From Xanthobacter autotrophicus (GTDB taxonomy: Bacteria > Pseudomonadota > Alphaproteobacteria > Rhizobiales > Xanthobacteraceae), in assembly GCF_005871085.1 (NCBI RefSeq), contig NZ_VAUP01000037.1, positions 186,001 through 250,000 on the forward strand: a stretch of DNA of 64,000 nucleotides, given 5' to 3'. Positions within the stretch are counted from its first letter, which is position 1. Each line of letters begins with the position of its first letter. The notes beneath the pieces were generated by a model. That model was not told the origin of the DNA. It saw only the letters and a program-made list of their open reading frames with translations, and searched no databases. The translations under genes were made by a program, and so were the position numbers. This document shows, piece after piece, positions 39,860-48,620 of the stretch.

Positions 39860-40480
39860 ATGTCGGAGACGTCCGTGACCCCTTCCAAGTCCTTTTCCCT
39901 TCGCATCGGCGCGGTGCTCGGCGCCGGTGCTGCCGTGATCCTGGCCTCGACATGGTTGGTGGCCATGTCGGCGGCCGAAGCTCAGCAGCAACAGCAGCGC
40001 CCGGCCCAGCCTGCCGCTGCGGCCCCGACGGGCCCCGTCAAGACCGAGACCCAGCGTTTCGACAGCTGGATCCTGACCTGCCAGGAGCTCCCCCCAGCGG
40101 CTGGCGCCAAGAGCTCCAAGAAGACCTGCTGGGCCACCATGCGGGTCACCGACGCCAAGTCGAACCGCGTGGTGCTGGTGCTTAAGGTCGGCCGCGACGG
40201 CAAGGATGTGCCGACCCTCGCCGTCACCACGCCAACCGGCGTGATCGTACGCGAAGGCGTCGACTTCACGCTGGGCCAGAATGTGCGGCGCCTCGCGTTC
40301 CAGACCTGCGGCCAGGCCGAGTGCGAGGCCTCCATCGCCTACGACCAGGCCTTCGCCAATGACCTCGCCGCCGCCAAGGAGGCCACCGTCGGCTTCTATC
40401 TGGCGGACGGCCGGCAGGTGAACGTCAAGGTGGCCATCAGCGGCATCGACAAGGTTCTCGCCAATCTGAAGAAAGCCTGA
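39860..40480 (+). CDS. Invasion-associated locus B (IalB) family protein
   Basis: Exported protein of 206 aa. An N-terminal signal/anchor (LRIGAVLGAGAAVILASTWLVAM, cleavage near AEAQ) is followed by a Gln run and an Ala/Pro linker. The IalB domain begins at TQRFDSWILTCQE and includes KTCWATMRVTD and RLAFQTCGQAECEASIAYD, with four to five Cys for periplasmic disulfides. In Bartonella IalB aids erythrocyte invasion. In free-living alphaproteobacteria the family is common and its role unclear. An ATG at 39836 would add 8 residues. It follows the autotransporter and ends at its own terminator. Confidence 0.88.
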   Translation: MSETSVTPSKSFSLRIGAVLGAGAAVILASTWLVAMSAAEAQQQQQRPAQPAAAAPTGPVKTETQRFDSWILTCQELPPAAGAKSSKKTCWATMRVTDAKSNRVVLVLKVGRDGKDVPTLAVTTPTGVIVREGVDFTLGQNVRRLAFQTCGQAECEASIAYDQAFANDLAAAKEATVGFYLADGRQVNVKVAISGIDKVLANLKKA

Positions 40481-40522
40481 GCCAACCGCCGCAGTTCGGC
40501 TAGGAAGACCCTGGGATCGATG

Positions 40523-40556
40523 AAGCCGAACGCGCTCCCGCGTTCGGCTTTTTTTC
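40523..40556 (+). terminator. Intrinsic terminator of the ialB-family gene
   Basis: A 12-bp stem (40523-40534 with 40539-40550) around CTCC is followed by TTTTTTTC. It is a textbook rho-independent terminator 42 nt past the stop. Confidence 0.9.
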
Positions 40557-40997
40557 TTTGGTCACCCGCCTGATCCTTCAGTGGCACATCCAATCCCGAA
40601 CCGATCGTCACTGACCCAATGGGTCGGCCAGGCCGGGAGGGACGGGCCCGGGAACGGCGAAGAAGGGGCACCCGGCACGCCCTCCGGTGCCTCTCGGGGT
40701 GCCCCTCGGCGCGTAGACGTCACACCGGATCCCTACGTCCTGGTGAGCTCGCGTAGCGAACCACGTTGTCCGCCAGGCCATCGCTTCCTCACACGTCTGC
40801 CTTCGGAAGGGAGACGGGCTGGTCCTTCAGCAACGCTTCTGCTGTGGTCGAGCGATATGGAGACCACCTCTCGGGGAGGATATTGACAAAGCGATCGCTC
40901 GGAGCAGCTTCCGTATGGCGGCGAGGAAAATGCTGCGTCCCGGGGAATCCGGAACGCGGCCCCAAAAGCCGCCCACAACGAGGAGCGTCACGCGCCC
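40557..40997. other. Gene-poor remnant left of the integrase fragment
   Basis: About 440 bases with no supported gene. Short open frames have no family features or binding sites. It contains a nested hairpin at 40664-40706 and lies between the ialB terminator and the truncated integrase. It is probably a decayed part of the integrated element. Confidence 0.5.
40664..40706. other. Nested hairpin, unassigned
   Basis: AGGGGCACCC (40664-40673) pairs with GGGTGCCCCT (40697-40706). Inside it GGCAC (40674-40678) pairs with GTGCC (40687-40691). There is no T-tract on either strand. It could be a structured RNA element or a mobile-element end; no family recognised. Confidence 0.4.
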
Positions 40998-41417
40998 TTA
41001 ATGATGCATTTCAGACATCTTGGCCGCTGACTGCGGCATTGCCACAGGTACTGACCAGCCCCGCTCGGCAAGCCCCTCGCGGGTCAGCTTGGCGAGGTGC
41101 TCCTCAGCCACCGCGCGGAAGGTGTTGACTGGCGCTGCCTTCGCCTCCTCGCGTGCCCGCTTCTTGAGGGCCGAGGGGTCGACACCATCGACGATCGCCT
41201 TCTTGGCGTCATCGCGCCGGTCCCGCGCCTTCGCGAGCGACACCTCGGGATCTGGCCCAATGGCGAGAAGCTTCTCCTTGCCCTCAATCCGGTACTTCAG
41301 TCGCCAGAGACGCGAGCCGGTGGGATTCGCCAGGAGATAGAGACCACCGCCGTCCGCCAGCTTATAAGGCTTGTCCCCGGCCTTCGCCGCGCGGATGGCC
41401 GTGTCGGTCAGGGGCAT
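40998..41417 (-). pseudogene. Truncated tyrosine integrase (N-terminal DUF4102 domain only)
   Basis: 139 aa remain of what is normally a ~400-aa P4-type integrase. The N-terminal arm-binding domain is clear: LTDTAIRAAKAGDKPYKLADGGGLYL, SRLWRLKYRIEGKEKLLAIGPDPEVSLAKARDRRDDAKK, then the start of the core-binding domain (FRAVAEEHLAKL). Similarity stops after REGLAERGW, followed by an unrelated tail. The whole catalytic domain (R-H-R-Y) is missing, so it cannot recombine. It starts 163 nt from the 3' end of a tRNA-Leu gene, the usual site for such elements. Confidence 0.85.
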
Positions 41418-41450
41418 TGGGGGGCGCCCTCAGTGGGGGGACGTTTCCGA

Positions 41451-41496
41451 TACCCCCAAAAGTACCCCAGATTTGCCGGCTGCCAACGGATACCCC
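41451..41496. repeat. TACCCC direct repeats, possible integrase arm sites
   Basis: TACCCC occurs at 41451, 41463 and 41491, twice as TACCCCAGA, between the integrase start and the tRNA 3' end. P4-type integrases bind short direct repeats in this position of their attachment region. Function is inferred from place and repetition. Confidence 0.4.
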
Positions 41497-41580
41497 AGAC
41501 ACTCCCGGAGCCTCTCGGACCGGAGAATTGAGCATCTGTAAGGGCTTTTGGAGCTTTTTGCACCGACCCGGAAGGGTGAA

Positions 41581-41667
41581 TGGTGCCCAGGAGAGGACTC
41601 GAACCTCCACGCCCTTGCGAGCGCCAGCACCTGAAGCTGGTGCGTCTACCAATTCCGCCACCTGGGC
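41581..41667 (-). tRNA. tRNA-Leu (anticodon CAG)
   Basis: The minus strand folds as an 87-nt leucine tRNA with encoded CCA. The acceptor GCCCAGG pairs with CCTGGGC. The D-arm region has GGTAGACGC, and the anticodon stem CCAGC/GCTGG holds loop TTCAGGT (anticodon CAG). A class-II variable arm and the T-loop GGTTCGAGTCC follow. It decodes CUG, the main Leu codon of this GC-rich genome. Its 3' end faces the truncated integrase. Confidence 0.95.
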
Positions 41668-42029
41668 CCCGGACGGCGCGTTGCCGTCAGGCAGGGCCTT
41701 CACATAAGGGGGGGCGCGGGACCTGTCAATAACACCTACACCCCGTGCGACCGAAAGATGTGAACAAACCCGCCCCCATGCCCCCACCCGGCCGCAGTCG
41801 CGACGCTCATCCGCACCTATACCTTTGAACGAAAGACACAATTGCCGGACGCACAGGCTGAACGCTGCGCCCGCGATGGCGAAGCTCTCAACCATCGACC
41901 GACCTCCAGGCATGCCTGGCCCGACCACAAGGTCGGACCAAGAGTTGCGACCACAAGGCCCCGTTTACGCGGTGGGCGTGCCGCAGCAGAATCACTGCAG
42001 CATCAACTGCCGTGGCGTGGACCAGTCCT
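41668..42029. other. Intergenic region between tRNA-Leu and enoyl-CoA hydratase
   Basis: About 360 bases with the tRNA promoter at its left end and no supported gene. Short frames present have no family features. Confidence 0.5.
41702..41729 (-). promoter_or_regulatory. Promoter of the tRNA-Leu gene
   Basis: On the minus strand, TTGACA (41724-41729) and TTATGT (41702-41707) are separated by 16 nt. Transcription would begin about 25 nt before the tRNA. The -35 box is a perfect sigma-70 hexamer. Confidence 0.65.
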
Positions 42030-42800
42030 TCAGTGATCGAACTTCGCCGGGCGCTTCTCGATGAAGGCGGCCATGCCTTCCTTCTGGTCGGCGACGCCGA
42101 ACTGGGACTGGAACACCCGCCGCTCGAAGCGGATGCCCTCGGCAAGGGTGGTCTCGTAGGAGCGATTGACGCTTTCCTTGGTCTGCATGGCCACGTGCGT
42201 GGACATGCCGGCGATGACCTTCGCCACCTTCAACGCCTCGTCCAGCAGCTCGGCAGCCGGCACCACGCGGGAAACGAGGCCGGCGCGCTCGGCTTCGGCG
42301 GCGTCCATCAGACGGCCGGTGAGGCACATTTCCATGGCCTTGGACTTGCCGACAAATCGCGTCAGGCGCTGGGTGCCGCCGGCACCGGGCATCACCCCCA
42401 GCTTGATCTCGGGCTGGCCGAACTTCGCCGTATCGGCGGCGAGGATGAAGTCGCACATCATGGCCAGCTCGCAGCCGCCGCCCAGCGCGAAGCCGGCCAC
42501 CGCCGCGACCACCGGCTTGCGGGTGCGGGACAGGCGCTCCCAGGAGGTGATGAAATCGTCGAGATAGGTCGCCGGATAGGAGAAGACCTGCATCTCCTTG
42601 ATGTCGGCCCCGGCGGCGAACGCCTTTTCCGAGCCGGTGAGAACCACGCAGCCGATGCCCCGATCCTGTTCGAACGTATCCAGCGCCGCGTTCAGCTCAC
42701 CGATCAGCTGGCCGTTGAGCGCATTGAGCGCCTGGGGGCGGTTCAGGCGGATGAGCCCCACGCGGTCGTGCTGCTCCACCAGGATCGTCTCGTATGCCAT
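42030..42800 (-). CDS. Enoyl-CoA hydratase
   Basis: Crotonase-family enzyme of 256 aa that hydrates short-chain trans-2-enoyl-CoA in fatty-acid or amino-acid breakdown. The oxyanion-hole segment [11 protein letters not shown] lies near 60. The two catalytic Glu are both present, in [13 protein letters not shown] and [19 protein letters not shown], so it is a hydratase rather than an isomerase. The start at 42800 follows GGAGG by about 7 nt. Single gene, no acyl-CoA dehydrogenase next to it. Confidence 0.93.
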   Translation of the reverse strand: MAYETILVEQHDRVGLIRLNRPQALNALNGQLIGELNAALDTFEQDRGIGCVVLTGSEKAFAAGADIKEMQVFSYPATYLDDFITSWERLSRTRKPVVAAVAGFALGGGCELAMMCDFILAADTAKFGQPEIKLGVMPGAGGTQRLTRFVGKSKAMEMCLTGRLMDAAEAERAGLVSRVVPAAELLDEALKVAKVIAGMSTHVAMQTKESVNRSYETTLAEGIRFERRVFQSQFGVADQKEGMAAFIEKRPAKFDH

Positions 42801-42811
42801 CCCATTCCTCC

Positions 42812-42868
42812 TCGTCGCCCGGCGTGACGCCGGTTCAAGCTCGTCGCCCGGCATGACGCCGGTTCAAG
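42812..42868. repeat. Tandem 29-bp repeat, two copies
   Basis: The 28-base unit at 42812-42839 recurs at 42841-42868 with one mismatch. Each unit carries a CCGGC(G/A)TGACGCCGG near-palindrome. It sits just upstream of the enoyl-CoA hydratase gene and could be an intergenic REP-like unit or a tandem operator. Confidence 0.6.
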
Positions 42869-43005
42869 GCTCCGCGCGGCGCCAGCACGCGCGGTCACCG
42901 TGCTGTATCGCGTCATGGGGGCGAGGCGAAGAGGCAATGCCGCACAGTCGCCGTGCAGGCCTGCCCGACCTTTGTCGAACGACCCGGGGGACCACCTCCG
43001 GCAAG

Positions 43006-43887
43006 CTACCTCTGACAGGTGGGGCAATAGAAGGTGGAGCGCCCGTTCTGCACGATGCGCTTGATGGTGTCCTTGCAGTGCAGGGTCTGGCAGGGCTTCC
43101 CCTCGCGGTCATAGACCTTGAAGGTGTGCTGGAAATAGCCCAGCTCGCCGTTCACCTGCCGGTGGTCACGCAGGGAGGAGCCGCCGGCGTGAATCGCCTC
43201 GCGCAGCACGTCGCGGATGGCGACCACCAACCGCTCGGCACGCTGGGTGGGCGCACCCTCGGCGGTCGCGATGGTGTGGGCGAGGCGGCGCGGCGACAGG
43301 CCGGCGCGGAACAGCGCTTCGCACACATAGATGTTGCCGAGCCCAGCCACCAGCTTCTGGTCCAGCAGCGCCGCCTTCAGCGAGATCTGGCGGCGGGCGC
43401 AGGCGCGGGCGAGATATTCGGCATTAAAGCCGTTGCCCAGGGGCTCCGGCCCGAGGCCCGCCAGCAGCGGGTGGGACATGATCTGGTCGTAGGGCACGAT
43501 CAGGATCGCGCCGAAGCGCCTGGGATCGTTGAAGGTCACCGTGGCGCCGCCAGCGAGATGCAGCACCACGTGGTCGTGCGGCCCGCCCACCCCGCGCGGA
43601 AGGTGGAAGCGGCCGGGACGGCCCTTCACGGCCCCACCCTCGATGCGGATGGAGCCGGACATGCCGAGGTGAAGAATCATCACCTCGCCCCCGTCCAGAT
43701 CGGCGAGGAGATATTTGGCGCGACGGCCGATGGCCTCGACCCGGCGGCCGGCGAGGCGCTCGGCGAAATTCTCGGGCAAGGGCCAGCGCAGGTCGGGACG
43801 GCGGGCCTCCGCGCTTTCAATCACGGCACCTTGCAGGACAGGAATGAGACCGCGGCGGACGGTCTCCACCTCGGGCAATTCGGGCAT
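43006..43887 (-). CDS. mutM: Formamidopyrimidine-DNA glycosylase
   Basis: Base-excision repair glycosylase/AP lyase of 293 aa that removes 8-oxoguanine and formamidopyrimidines. After Met removal it begins [13 protein letters not shown], giving the catalytic N-terminal Pro and Glu. It has [16 protein letters not shown] and the helix-two-turn-helix [19 protein letters not shown]. The zinc finger at the C-terminus is C-x4-[11 protein letters not shown]. The start at 43887 is fixed by the need for the N-terminal Pro. Confidence 0.96.
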   Translation of the reverse strand: MPELPEVETVRRGLIPVLQGAVIESAEARRPDLRWPLPENFAERLAGRRVEAIGRRAKYLLADLDGGEVMILHLGMSGSIRIEGGAVKGRPGRFHLPRGVGGPHDHVVLHLAGGATVTFNDPRRFGAILIVPYDQIMSHPLLAGLGPEPLGNGFNAEYLARACARRQISLKAALLDQKLVAGLGNIYVCEALFRAGLSPRRLAHTIATAEGAPTQRAERLVVAIRDVLREAIHAGGSSLRDHRQVNGELGYFQHTFKVYDREGKPCQTLHCKDTIKRIVQNGRSTFYCPTCQR

Positions 43888-44011
43888 GTTGTTCTTAAAC
43901 TCAGTGGGACGCGCCGCAACCGGCACGCGAATCTTCACGGCCTCATAGGATCGGGCCGACAGGCCCCCTGCGCAAGAGAGCGTGTTGATCTTGTCCCCTC
44001 ATACCATCGGC

Positions 44012-44034
44012 CTCGGTCTTCAACCGAGACCGAG
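44012..44034. other. Hairpin downstream of rmuC
   Basis: CTCGGTCT (44012-44019) pairs with AGACCGAG (44027-44034) over a 7-nt loop, 27 nt past the rmuC stop. There is no T-tract, so it may be a weak transcription end or a barrier to exonucleases. Confidence 0.4.
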
Positions 44035-44060
44035 TGGGTACGCTCAAGCGCCCATCGGTC

Positions 44061-45227
44061 TCAATCGAGGGGAGTGACCTTTGCCCCCTCCGGCGGGCCG
44101 GGCGGCGTCTCGAAATCAAGCTGCTCCAGCCTGAGGCCGCGACGGGCGATCTTGTCGGCGGAGACGATGACGCGGCCCACGTCGTCGCCCACCTGCGCGA
44201 AATGCTTGGCAAGGTCCCCTACCCGCTCGCGCAGGCGCGTGACATCGACCACCAATGCCGCCACCTCGGCGCGCACCCGGTCCGCCGCCTCGCGCATGCG
44301 GGCATCCTTGGCGATGGCCTGCACCACCTGGATCGCCAGCATCAGCAAGGACGGGGAGACCAGCACCACCCGCAGGCGGTAGGCTTCCTGCACCACGCCG
44401 TCGAAATGCTCGGAAATCTCCGCATAGACCGATTCGGAGGGCACGAAGATGAGGGCCACGTCCTGGGTCTCGCCCGGCACGAAATAGCGCTCGGCCACAT
44501 CGTAGACGTGCTTCAGCAGGTCGTTGCGCAGCCTCTGCCCCGCCGCCTTGCGAATGTCGGCGGAGGGCGCCTCACGGAAGGCGGTGACCGATTCGAGGGG
44601 GAATTTCGAATCCACCAGCAGCGGGCGCGGGTCACCGGGCAGGAAGATGGCGCAGTCCGGCCGCTTGCCGTTGGAGAGGGTGTGCTGGAAGGCGAAGCTG
44701 CCGCACGGCAGGCCGTCGGCGACGATGGCCTCCATGCGGGCCTGCCCGAAGGCGCCACGGGCCTGCTTGTTGGCCAGCGTGTCCTTGAGCGCCACCACCT
44801 GGGCGGAAAGGTCGGTGAGGCTGCGCTCCGCCTTTTCCACCATCACGAGGCGTTCGGCGATCCGGGTCAGGCTCTCGTGAGTGGCGCGGGCGCTGGTGGA
44901 CAGCGTCTCGCCGATGCGATGGGAGGTGGCGTCGAGACGCTCCGCAACCGCGCGGGCCAGCTCGCTCTGGCGGTGGGCAAGCACCTCCGTCATGCTCTGC
45001 ACCCGGCCGGCGGTCTCCGACTGGACGCGGACAAGCTCGCGCAGGCGGCGGTCCATTTCGTCGCGCCGCAGCGCCTCATCGGCTACCGCGGCAGCTCGCG
45101 CCCGCGACTGCCGCACGAGGGACACGCCGACCATGAACACAAGCAACGCAAGCAGTCCCGCGCCCAAGGCTGCCGCCTCGGCCAGGGTGACGGCGTGACC
45201 CGCCAGACTGAAGAGCGCCTCCCGCAT
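44061..45227 (-). CDS. rmuC: DNA recombination protein RmuC
   Basis: RmuC-family protein of 388 aa, thought to limit inversions at short inverted repeats. One N-terminal membrane helix (about 12-38) precedes a coiled-coil region (about 45-150). The nuclease-like RmuC domain follows: PDCAIFLPGDPRPLLVDSKFPLESV, YFVPGETQDVALIFVPSESVYAEI and VLVSPSLLMLAIQVVQAI. The ATG at 45227 with AAAGGG upstream is preferred; a TTG at 45260 is in frame. It is divergent from def. Confidence 0.93.
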   Translation of the reverse strand: MREALFSLAGHAVTLAEAAALGAGLLALLVFMVGVSLVRQSRARAAAVADEALRRDEMDRRLRELVRVQSETAGRVQSMTEVLAHRQSELARAVAERLDATSHRIGETLSTSARATHESLTRIAERLVMVEKAERSLTDLSAQVVALKDTLANKQARGAFGQARMEAIVADGLPCGSFAFQHTLSNGKRPDCAIFLPGDPRPLLVDSKFPLESVTAFREAPSADIRKAAGQRLRNDLLKHVYDVAERYFVPGETQDVALIFVPSESVYAEISEHFDGVVQEAYRLRVVLVSPSLLMLAIQVVQAIAKDARMREAADRVRAEVAALVVDVTRLRERVGDLAKHFAQVGDDVGRVIVSADKIARRGLRLEQLDFETPPGPPEGAKVTPLD

Positions 45228-45307
45228 GACCCTTTCTATCGCGATTCGTAATCCGAACAAACAGCGAACATGTTGACCGGAGCCGCAGCTTGCCTTATTT
45301 CGCTCGA

Positions 45308-45826
45308 ATGGCGACGCGACCCATCCTCATCATCCCCGAGCCCAAGCTGCGCACCCTCTCGGCATCGGTCGAGAAAATCGACAGCGAGGTGCGAAAGCTC
45401 GTGGAAGACATGTTCGACACCATGTACGACGCGCCGGGCATTGGCCTCGCGGCGATCCAGGTGGGCGTGCAGCGGCGCGTGGTCACCATCGATGTTGCGC
45501 GCGAGGGCGAGGCGAAGAAGCCCATCGCCCTCATCAATCCCGAGATCATCGCTGCGTCCGACGAGACCTCGGTCTATGCCGAGGGCTGCCTCTCCATCCC
45601 CGAATATTACGAGGAGGTGGAACGGCCGGCGCGGGTCACCGTGCGCTTCCAGGACATCGAGGGGCAGGTGCGCGAGGTGGCGGCGGATGGGCTGTTCGCT
45701 ACCTGCGTGCAGCACGAGATCGATCACCTGAACGGCGTGCTCTTCATCGACCACATCTCGAAGCTGAAGCGCGACCGGGTGATCAAGAAGTTCACCAAGC
45801 AGGCACGGCACAAGGACGAGGTCTGA
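45308..45826 (+). CDS. def: Peptide deformylase
   Basis: Fe2+-dependent enzyme of 172 aa that removes the formyl group from nascent N-terminal Met. All three family motifs are present: [10 protein letters not shown] (44-53), EGCLSIP with metal ligand Cys94 (92-98), and QHEIDHLNG with His136/Glu137/His140. The ATG at 45308 is used; an in-frame TTG lies 18 nt upstream. It is followed by fmt, the enzyme that adds the formyl group, a widely conserved pairing. Confidence 0.97.
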   Translation: MATRPILIIPEPKLRTLSASVEKIDSEVRKLVEDMFDTMYDAPGIGLAAIQVGVQRRVVTIDVAREGEAKKPIALINPEIIAASDETSVYAEGCLSIPEYYEEVERPARVTVRFQDIEGQVREVAADGLFATCVQHEIDHLNGVLFIDHISKLKRDRVIKKFTKQARHKDEV

Positions 45827-45946
45827 CGCCCCGGACGCCGGCGCCGCCTTTCCCGCTTTCCCGCTGATGCGGTCGCATCCGGGTCCTTTCGCTCAAGCGC
45901 CGCGCGAGCCCGACCGGGCCGGACGCGCCGGCCCGGATCAGGCAGC

Positions 45947-46870
45947 ATGCGCATCGTCTTCATGGGAACGCCGGATTTCGCCGTGCCAACCCTTTCCGAG
46001 ATCGTCGGACGCGGGCACGAGGTGGTGGCGGTCTATACCCGCGCGCCCGCCCCCGCCGGCCGGCGGGGGCTCGACCTCACCCCCTCCCCGGTCCACCAGG
46101 TGGCCGAGCGCTTCGGCCTGAAGGTGCTCACCCCGAAAAGCCTGCGCAGCCCGGAGGCGGCGGCCGAGTTCGCCGCCCATGACGCCGATGTGGCGGTGGT
46201 GGTGGCCTATGGCCTCATCCTGCCACCTGCGATCCTTGAGGCGCCGCGCCTCGGCTGCCTCAACCTGCACGGCTCGCTTCTGCCCCGCTGGCGCGGCGCC
46301 GCGCCCATTCAGCGCGCCATCATGGCGGGGGATGAGGCGACCGGCGTCTGCGTGATGCAGATGGAACAGGGCCTTGATACCGGCCCCGTGGGCCTCGTGG
46401 AGCGCATCCCCATCGGCCCTGACATGACGGCCGGTGACCTGCACGACCGCATGATGGTGCTGGGCGCCGACCTCATGGCCCGCGCGCTGGCGGCGCTGGA
46501 GCGCGGCGGCCTCGCCTTCACGCCCCAGCCGGAGGCAGGCGTCGCCTATGCGGCCAAGATCGAGAAGGCGGAGACCCGCATCGACTGGTCGCAACCGGCG
46601 CAGGTGGTGCACGATCGCATCCGCGGGCTCTCCCCCTTCCCCGGCGCCTGGTTCCCGCTGGGGCCGGAAGCGACCCGGGTGAAGGTGCTGCGCTCGACCC
46701 TCGCGGAGGGTGCCGGCGCCCCCGGAGAAGTGCTGGATGACCGCCTCACCATCGCCTGCGGCTCCGGCGCGGTGCGGCTGGTGGAATTGCAGAAGGCCGG
46801 CAAGCAGCCCGCCGGGGCATCTAGCTTTCTCAACGGGAATGCCGTGCCGCCCGGCACGCGTCTCGCCTGA
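45947..46870 (+). CDS. fmt: Methionyl-tRNA formyltransferase
   Basis: Formylates Met-tRNAfMet with 10-formyl-THF for translation initiation. The 307-aa product starts [16 protein letters not shown]. The catalytic core [21 protein letters not shown] holds Asn, His and the SLLP loop, and [10 protein letters not shown] has the Asp. A C-terminal OB-type tRNA-binding domain (INWS-like [24 protein letters not shown]) follows. It is 120 nt after def and 15 nt before truA, in one transcript. Confidence 0.97.
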   Translation: MRIVFMGTPDFAVPTLSEIVGRGHEVVAVYTRAPAPAGRRGLDLTPSPVHQVAERFGLKVLTPKSLRSPEAAAEFAAHDADVAVVVAYGLILPPAILEAPRLGCLNLHGSLLPRWRGAAPIQRAIMAGDEATGVCVMQMEQGLDTGPVGLVERIPIGPDMTAGDLHDRMMVLGADLMARALAALERGGLAFTPQPEAGVAYAAKIEKAETRIDWSQPAQVVHDRIRGLSPFPGAWFPLGPEATRVKVLRSTLAEGAGAPGEVLDDRLTIACGSGAVRLVELQKAGKQPAGASSFLNGNAVPPGTRLA

Positions 46871-46885
46871 CGGCGCGCCGCGCCC

Positions 46886-47623
46886 ATGCCCCGCTACAAG
46901 CTCACCATCGAATATGATGGCACCCCCTATGCCGGCTGGCAGATCCAGGCCGACCGGGAGACGGTGCAGGGCGCGCTGGCGCAGGCGTTTCGCCGATTCT
47001 GCGGCGAGGATGTGCATGTGGCCGGCGCCGGGCGCACCGACGCGGGCGTGCATGCCACCGGGCAGGTGGCCCATGTGGACCTCTCGCGACACTGGCGCAG
47101 CGACACGGTGCGCGACGCCATGACGGCGCAATTGCGCCCCCACCCCATCGCGGTTCTGAGCGCCGAGGAGGTGCCGGACAGCTTCGACGCCCGCTTCTCC
47201 GCCACCAAGCGGCACTATCTCTATCGCATCGTCAACCGCCGGCCGGACCTTGCCCTCGACCGGGACCGGGCCTGGCGCATCCCGCAGAAGCTGGATGCGC
47301 ACGCTATGCACGAGGCGGCCCAGCGGCTTTTGGGCAAGCACGATTTCTCCACCTTCCGCGCCGCCGAGTGCCAGGCCGCCTCGCCGCTCAAGACCCTGGA
47401 CCAGCTGGACGTTTCCCGCTCCGGCAACGAGATCCGCGTCGTCACCTCGGCGCGGTCCTTCCTGCACCATCAGGTGCGCTCCATGGTGGGTTCGCTGATG
47501 CGGGTAGGCGAAGGGCGCTGGAGCGCCGACGACCTGGAAGCCGCACTGAAGGCCGCCGACCGCACCCGCTGCGGCCCCATGGCGCCGGCCGCCGGGCTCT
47601 ATCTGGCGGCGGTGAGCTATTGA
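46886..47623 (+). CDS. truA: tRNA pseudouridine synthase A
   Basis: Makes pseudouridine at positions 38-40 of tRNA anticodon arms. The 245-aa product starts [19 protein letters not shown]. It has the catalytic Asp in [17 protein letters not shown] (about 50), KRHYLYRI, and the C-terminal [19 protein letters not shown]. It sits 15 nt after fmt, completing the def-fmt-truA group. Confidence 0.97.
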   Translation: MPRYKLTIEYDGTPYAGWQIQADRETVQGALAQAFRRFCGEDVHVAGAGRTDAGVHATGQVAHVDLSRHWRSDTVRDAMTAQLRPHPIAVLSAEEVPDSFDARFSATKRHYLYRIVNRRPDLALDRDRAWRIPQKLDAHAMHEAAQRLLGKHDFSTFRAAECQAASPLKTLDQLDVSRSGNEIRVVTSARSFLHHQVRSMVGSLMRVGEGRWSADDLEAALKAADRTRCGPMAPAAGLYLAAVSY

Positions 47624-47774
47624 GCACGCGCGCGCCTTCGGGTCGCGTCATCAACCCTTTGTAAGCCCTACCTGCCGCCAAGCAGGGAACGTCTGCCCCT
47701 GCGCGGGCATTCCCTCTTCAAAGCCCCCATGGACACGCCCGGCGCGTCCCAACGGCAGAAGAGGACTTAAGGTG

Positions 47775-48119
47775 ATGTTCGGTTTTCGCTTCCACGCCCT
47801 GCGCGCTCCCCCGCAGGCCCGCGCCCTCCCCACGACCCACCTGGTGGCGCGACTCGTGCCCGCCGCGCCCTGCGGCTGGGTGTTCTTCGACGGCAGCGAA
47901 ACCCGCATGGCGACCAAAGATGGCGCCGACCTCATCATTCCCGGCGGCGCCTTCTTTCCCAAGGAAGCGCGACGCTATGCCTGTGAAAGCGATGCAGGCG
48001 CCGAGGCGGCCCGCCTCAACGACGCGAGCCTGTGCCTCGACCGGCCCTGGCGGGTGAAGCCGGTGGCCGCCTTCGAGGTGAAGCGGTCGACCTTCGCCCA
48101 TGCAGCGGCGCATTTCTGA
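47775..48119 (+). CDS. Hypothetical protein, 114 aa
   Basis: An ATG at 47775, with AAGG a few bases upstream, opens a 114-codon frame ending at TGA 48117-48119. The sequence (MFGFRFHALRAPPQARALP; CGWVFFDGSETRMATKDGADLIIPGGAF) shows no known domain, signal or membrane helix. It is followed by a two-way hairpin with a T-tract on its side, which supports a real transcript. I do not recognise the family. A similarly long antisense frame exists, so the call is cautious. Confidence 0.5.
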   Translation: MFGFRFHALRAPPQARALPTTHLVARLVPAAPCGWVFFDGSETRMATKDGADLIIPGGAFFPKEARRYACESDAGAEAARLNDASLCLDRPWRVKPVAAFEVKRSTFAHAAAHF

Positions 48120-48154
48120 GGACGACGGGGCTTGCCGAACAGCCCGACACGACA

Positions 48155-48193
48155 AAGCCGCCGCTGCCCATCTGGACAGCGGCGGCTTGCTTT
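48155..48193. terminator. Bidirectional terminator between the hypothetical gene and trxA
   Basis: A 12-bp stem (48155-48166 with 48177-48188) with a 10-nt loop. On the plus strand GCTTTTT follows shortly after. On the minus strand TTTGTCG follows. It probably ends both the hypothetical gene and trxA. Confidence 0.75.
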
Positions 48194-48213
48194 TTCAGAG
48201 GGACCGAACGAAC

Positions 48214-48534
48214 TCAGATGGCGCCGTTGATCCACTGCACCAGCTTCGCCTTGGGGGCGGCGCCCACCTGGCGGGAGGCGATCTTGCCGTCCTTGAACAG
48301 CAGGAGGGTGGGAATGGACATGATGCCGTACTTGGAAGCGGTGGCGGGATTCTCATCCACGTTCAGCTTCACGATGCGGATCTTCTCGCCCATCTCGCCG
48401 GACACTTCCTCAAGGATGGGGGCCACCATGCGGCAGGGGCCGCACCACTCGGCCCAGAAGTCCACGATGACCGGCGCGCTGGACTGGAGCACGTCCTGTT
48501 CAAAATTCTGATCCGAAACCTTCTCGACCGACAT
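48214..48534 (-). CDS. trxA: Thioredoxin
   Basis: Cytoplasmic disulfide reductase of 106 aa with the active site WCGPC (Cys31, Cys34) and the conserved cis-Pro in MSIPTLLLFKDG. GAGG precedes the ATG. It is the last gene of the divL-tsaE-murU-addB-addA run, 86 nt after addA, a conserved alphaproteobacterial order. Confidence 0.97.
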   Translation of the reverse strand: MSVEKVSDQNFEQDVLQSSAPVIVDFWAEWCGPCRMVAPILEEVSGEMGEKIRIVKLNVDENPATASKYGIMSIPTLLLFKDGKIASRQVGAAPKAKLVQWINGAI

Positions 48535-48620
48535 GGCAGACCTCGTAGGGGGAAACCGGGGGAACCACTGAATGTTGGGACCGAACGTAGGGAGCCCCTC
48601 CCCTCCTCGTCAAGGCGCCG

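Noticed and set aside
37518-39953. Long minus-strand open frame opposite the autotransporter (over 800 codons), plus others at 33807-35456 and 35360-37411
   Set aside because: They mirror a repetitive GC-rich gene, have His/Gly/Val-rich composition with no family motif, and no binding sites; the plus-strand protein has clear signal peptide and beta-barrel.
40581-40886. 101-codon plus-strand frame between ialB and the integrase fragment
   Set aside because: No ribosome binding site, no family similarity and a hairpin inside it; it lies in decayed element DNA.
40557-41580. Second copy of the tRNA-Leu 3' end as the far attachment site
   Set aside because: I looked for the last ~13 bases of the tRNA (CTCCTGGGCACCA or complement) in this stretch and did not find it; the far end is lost or outside the region.
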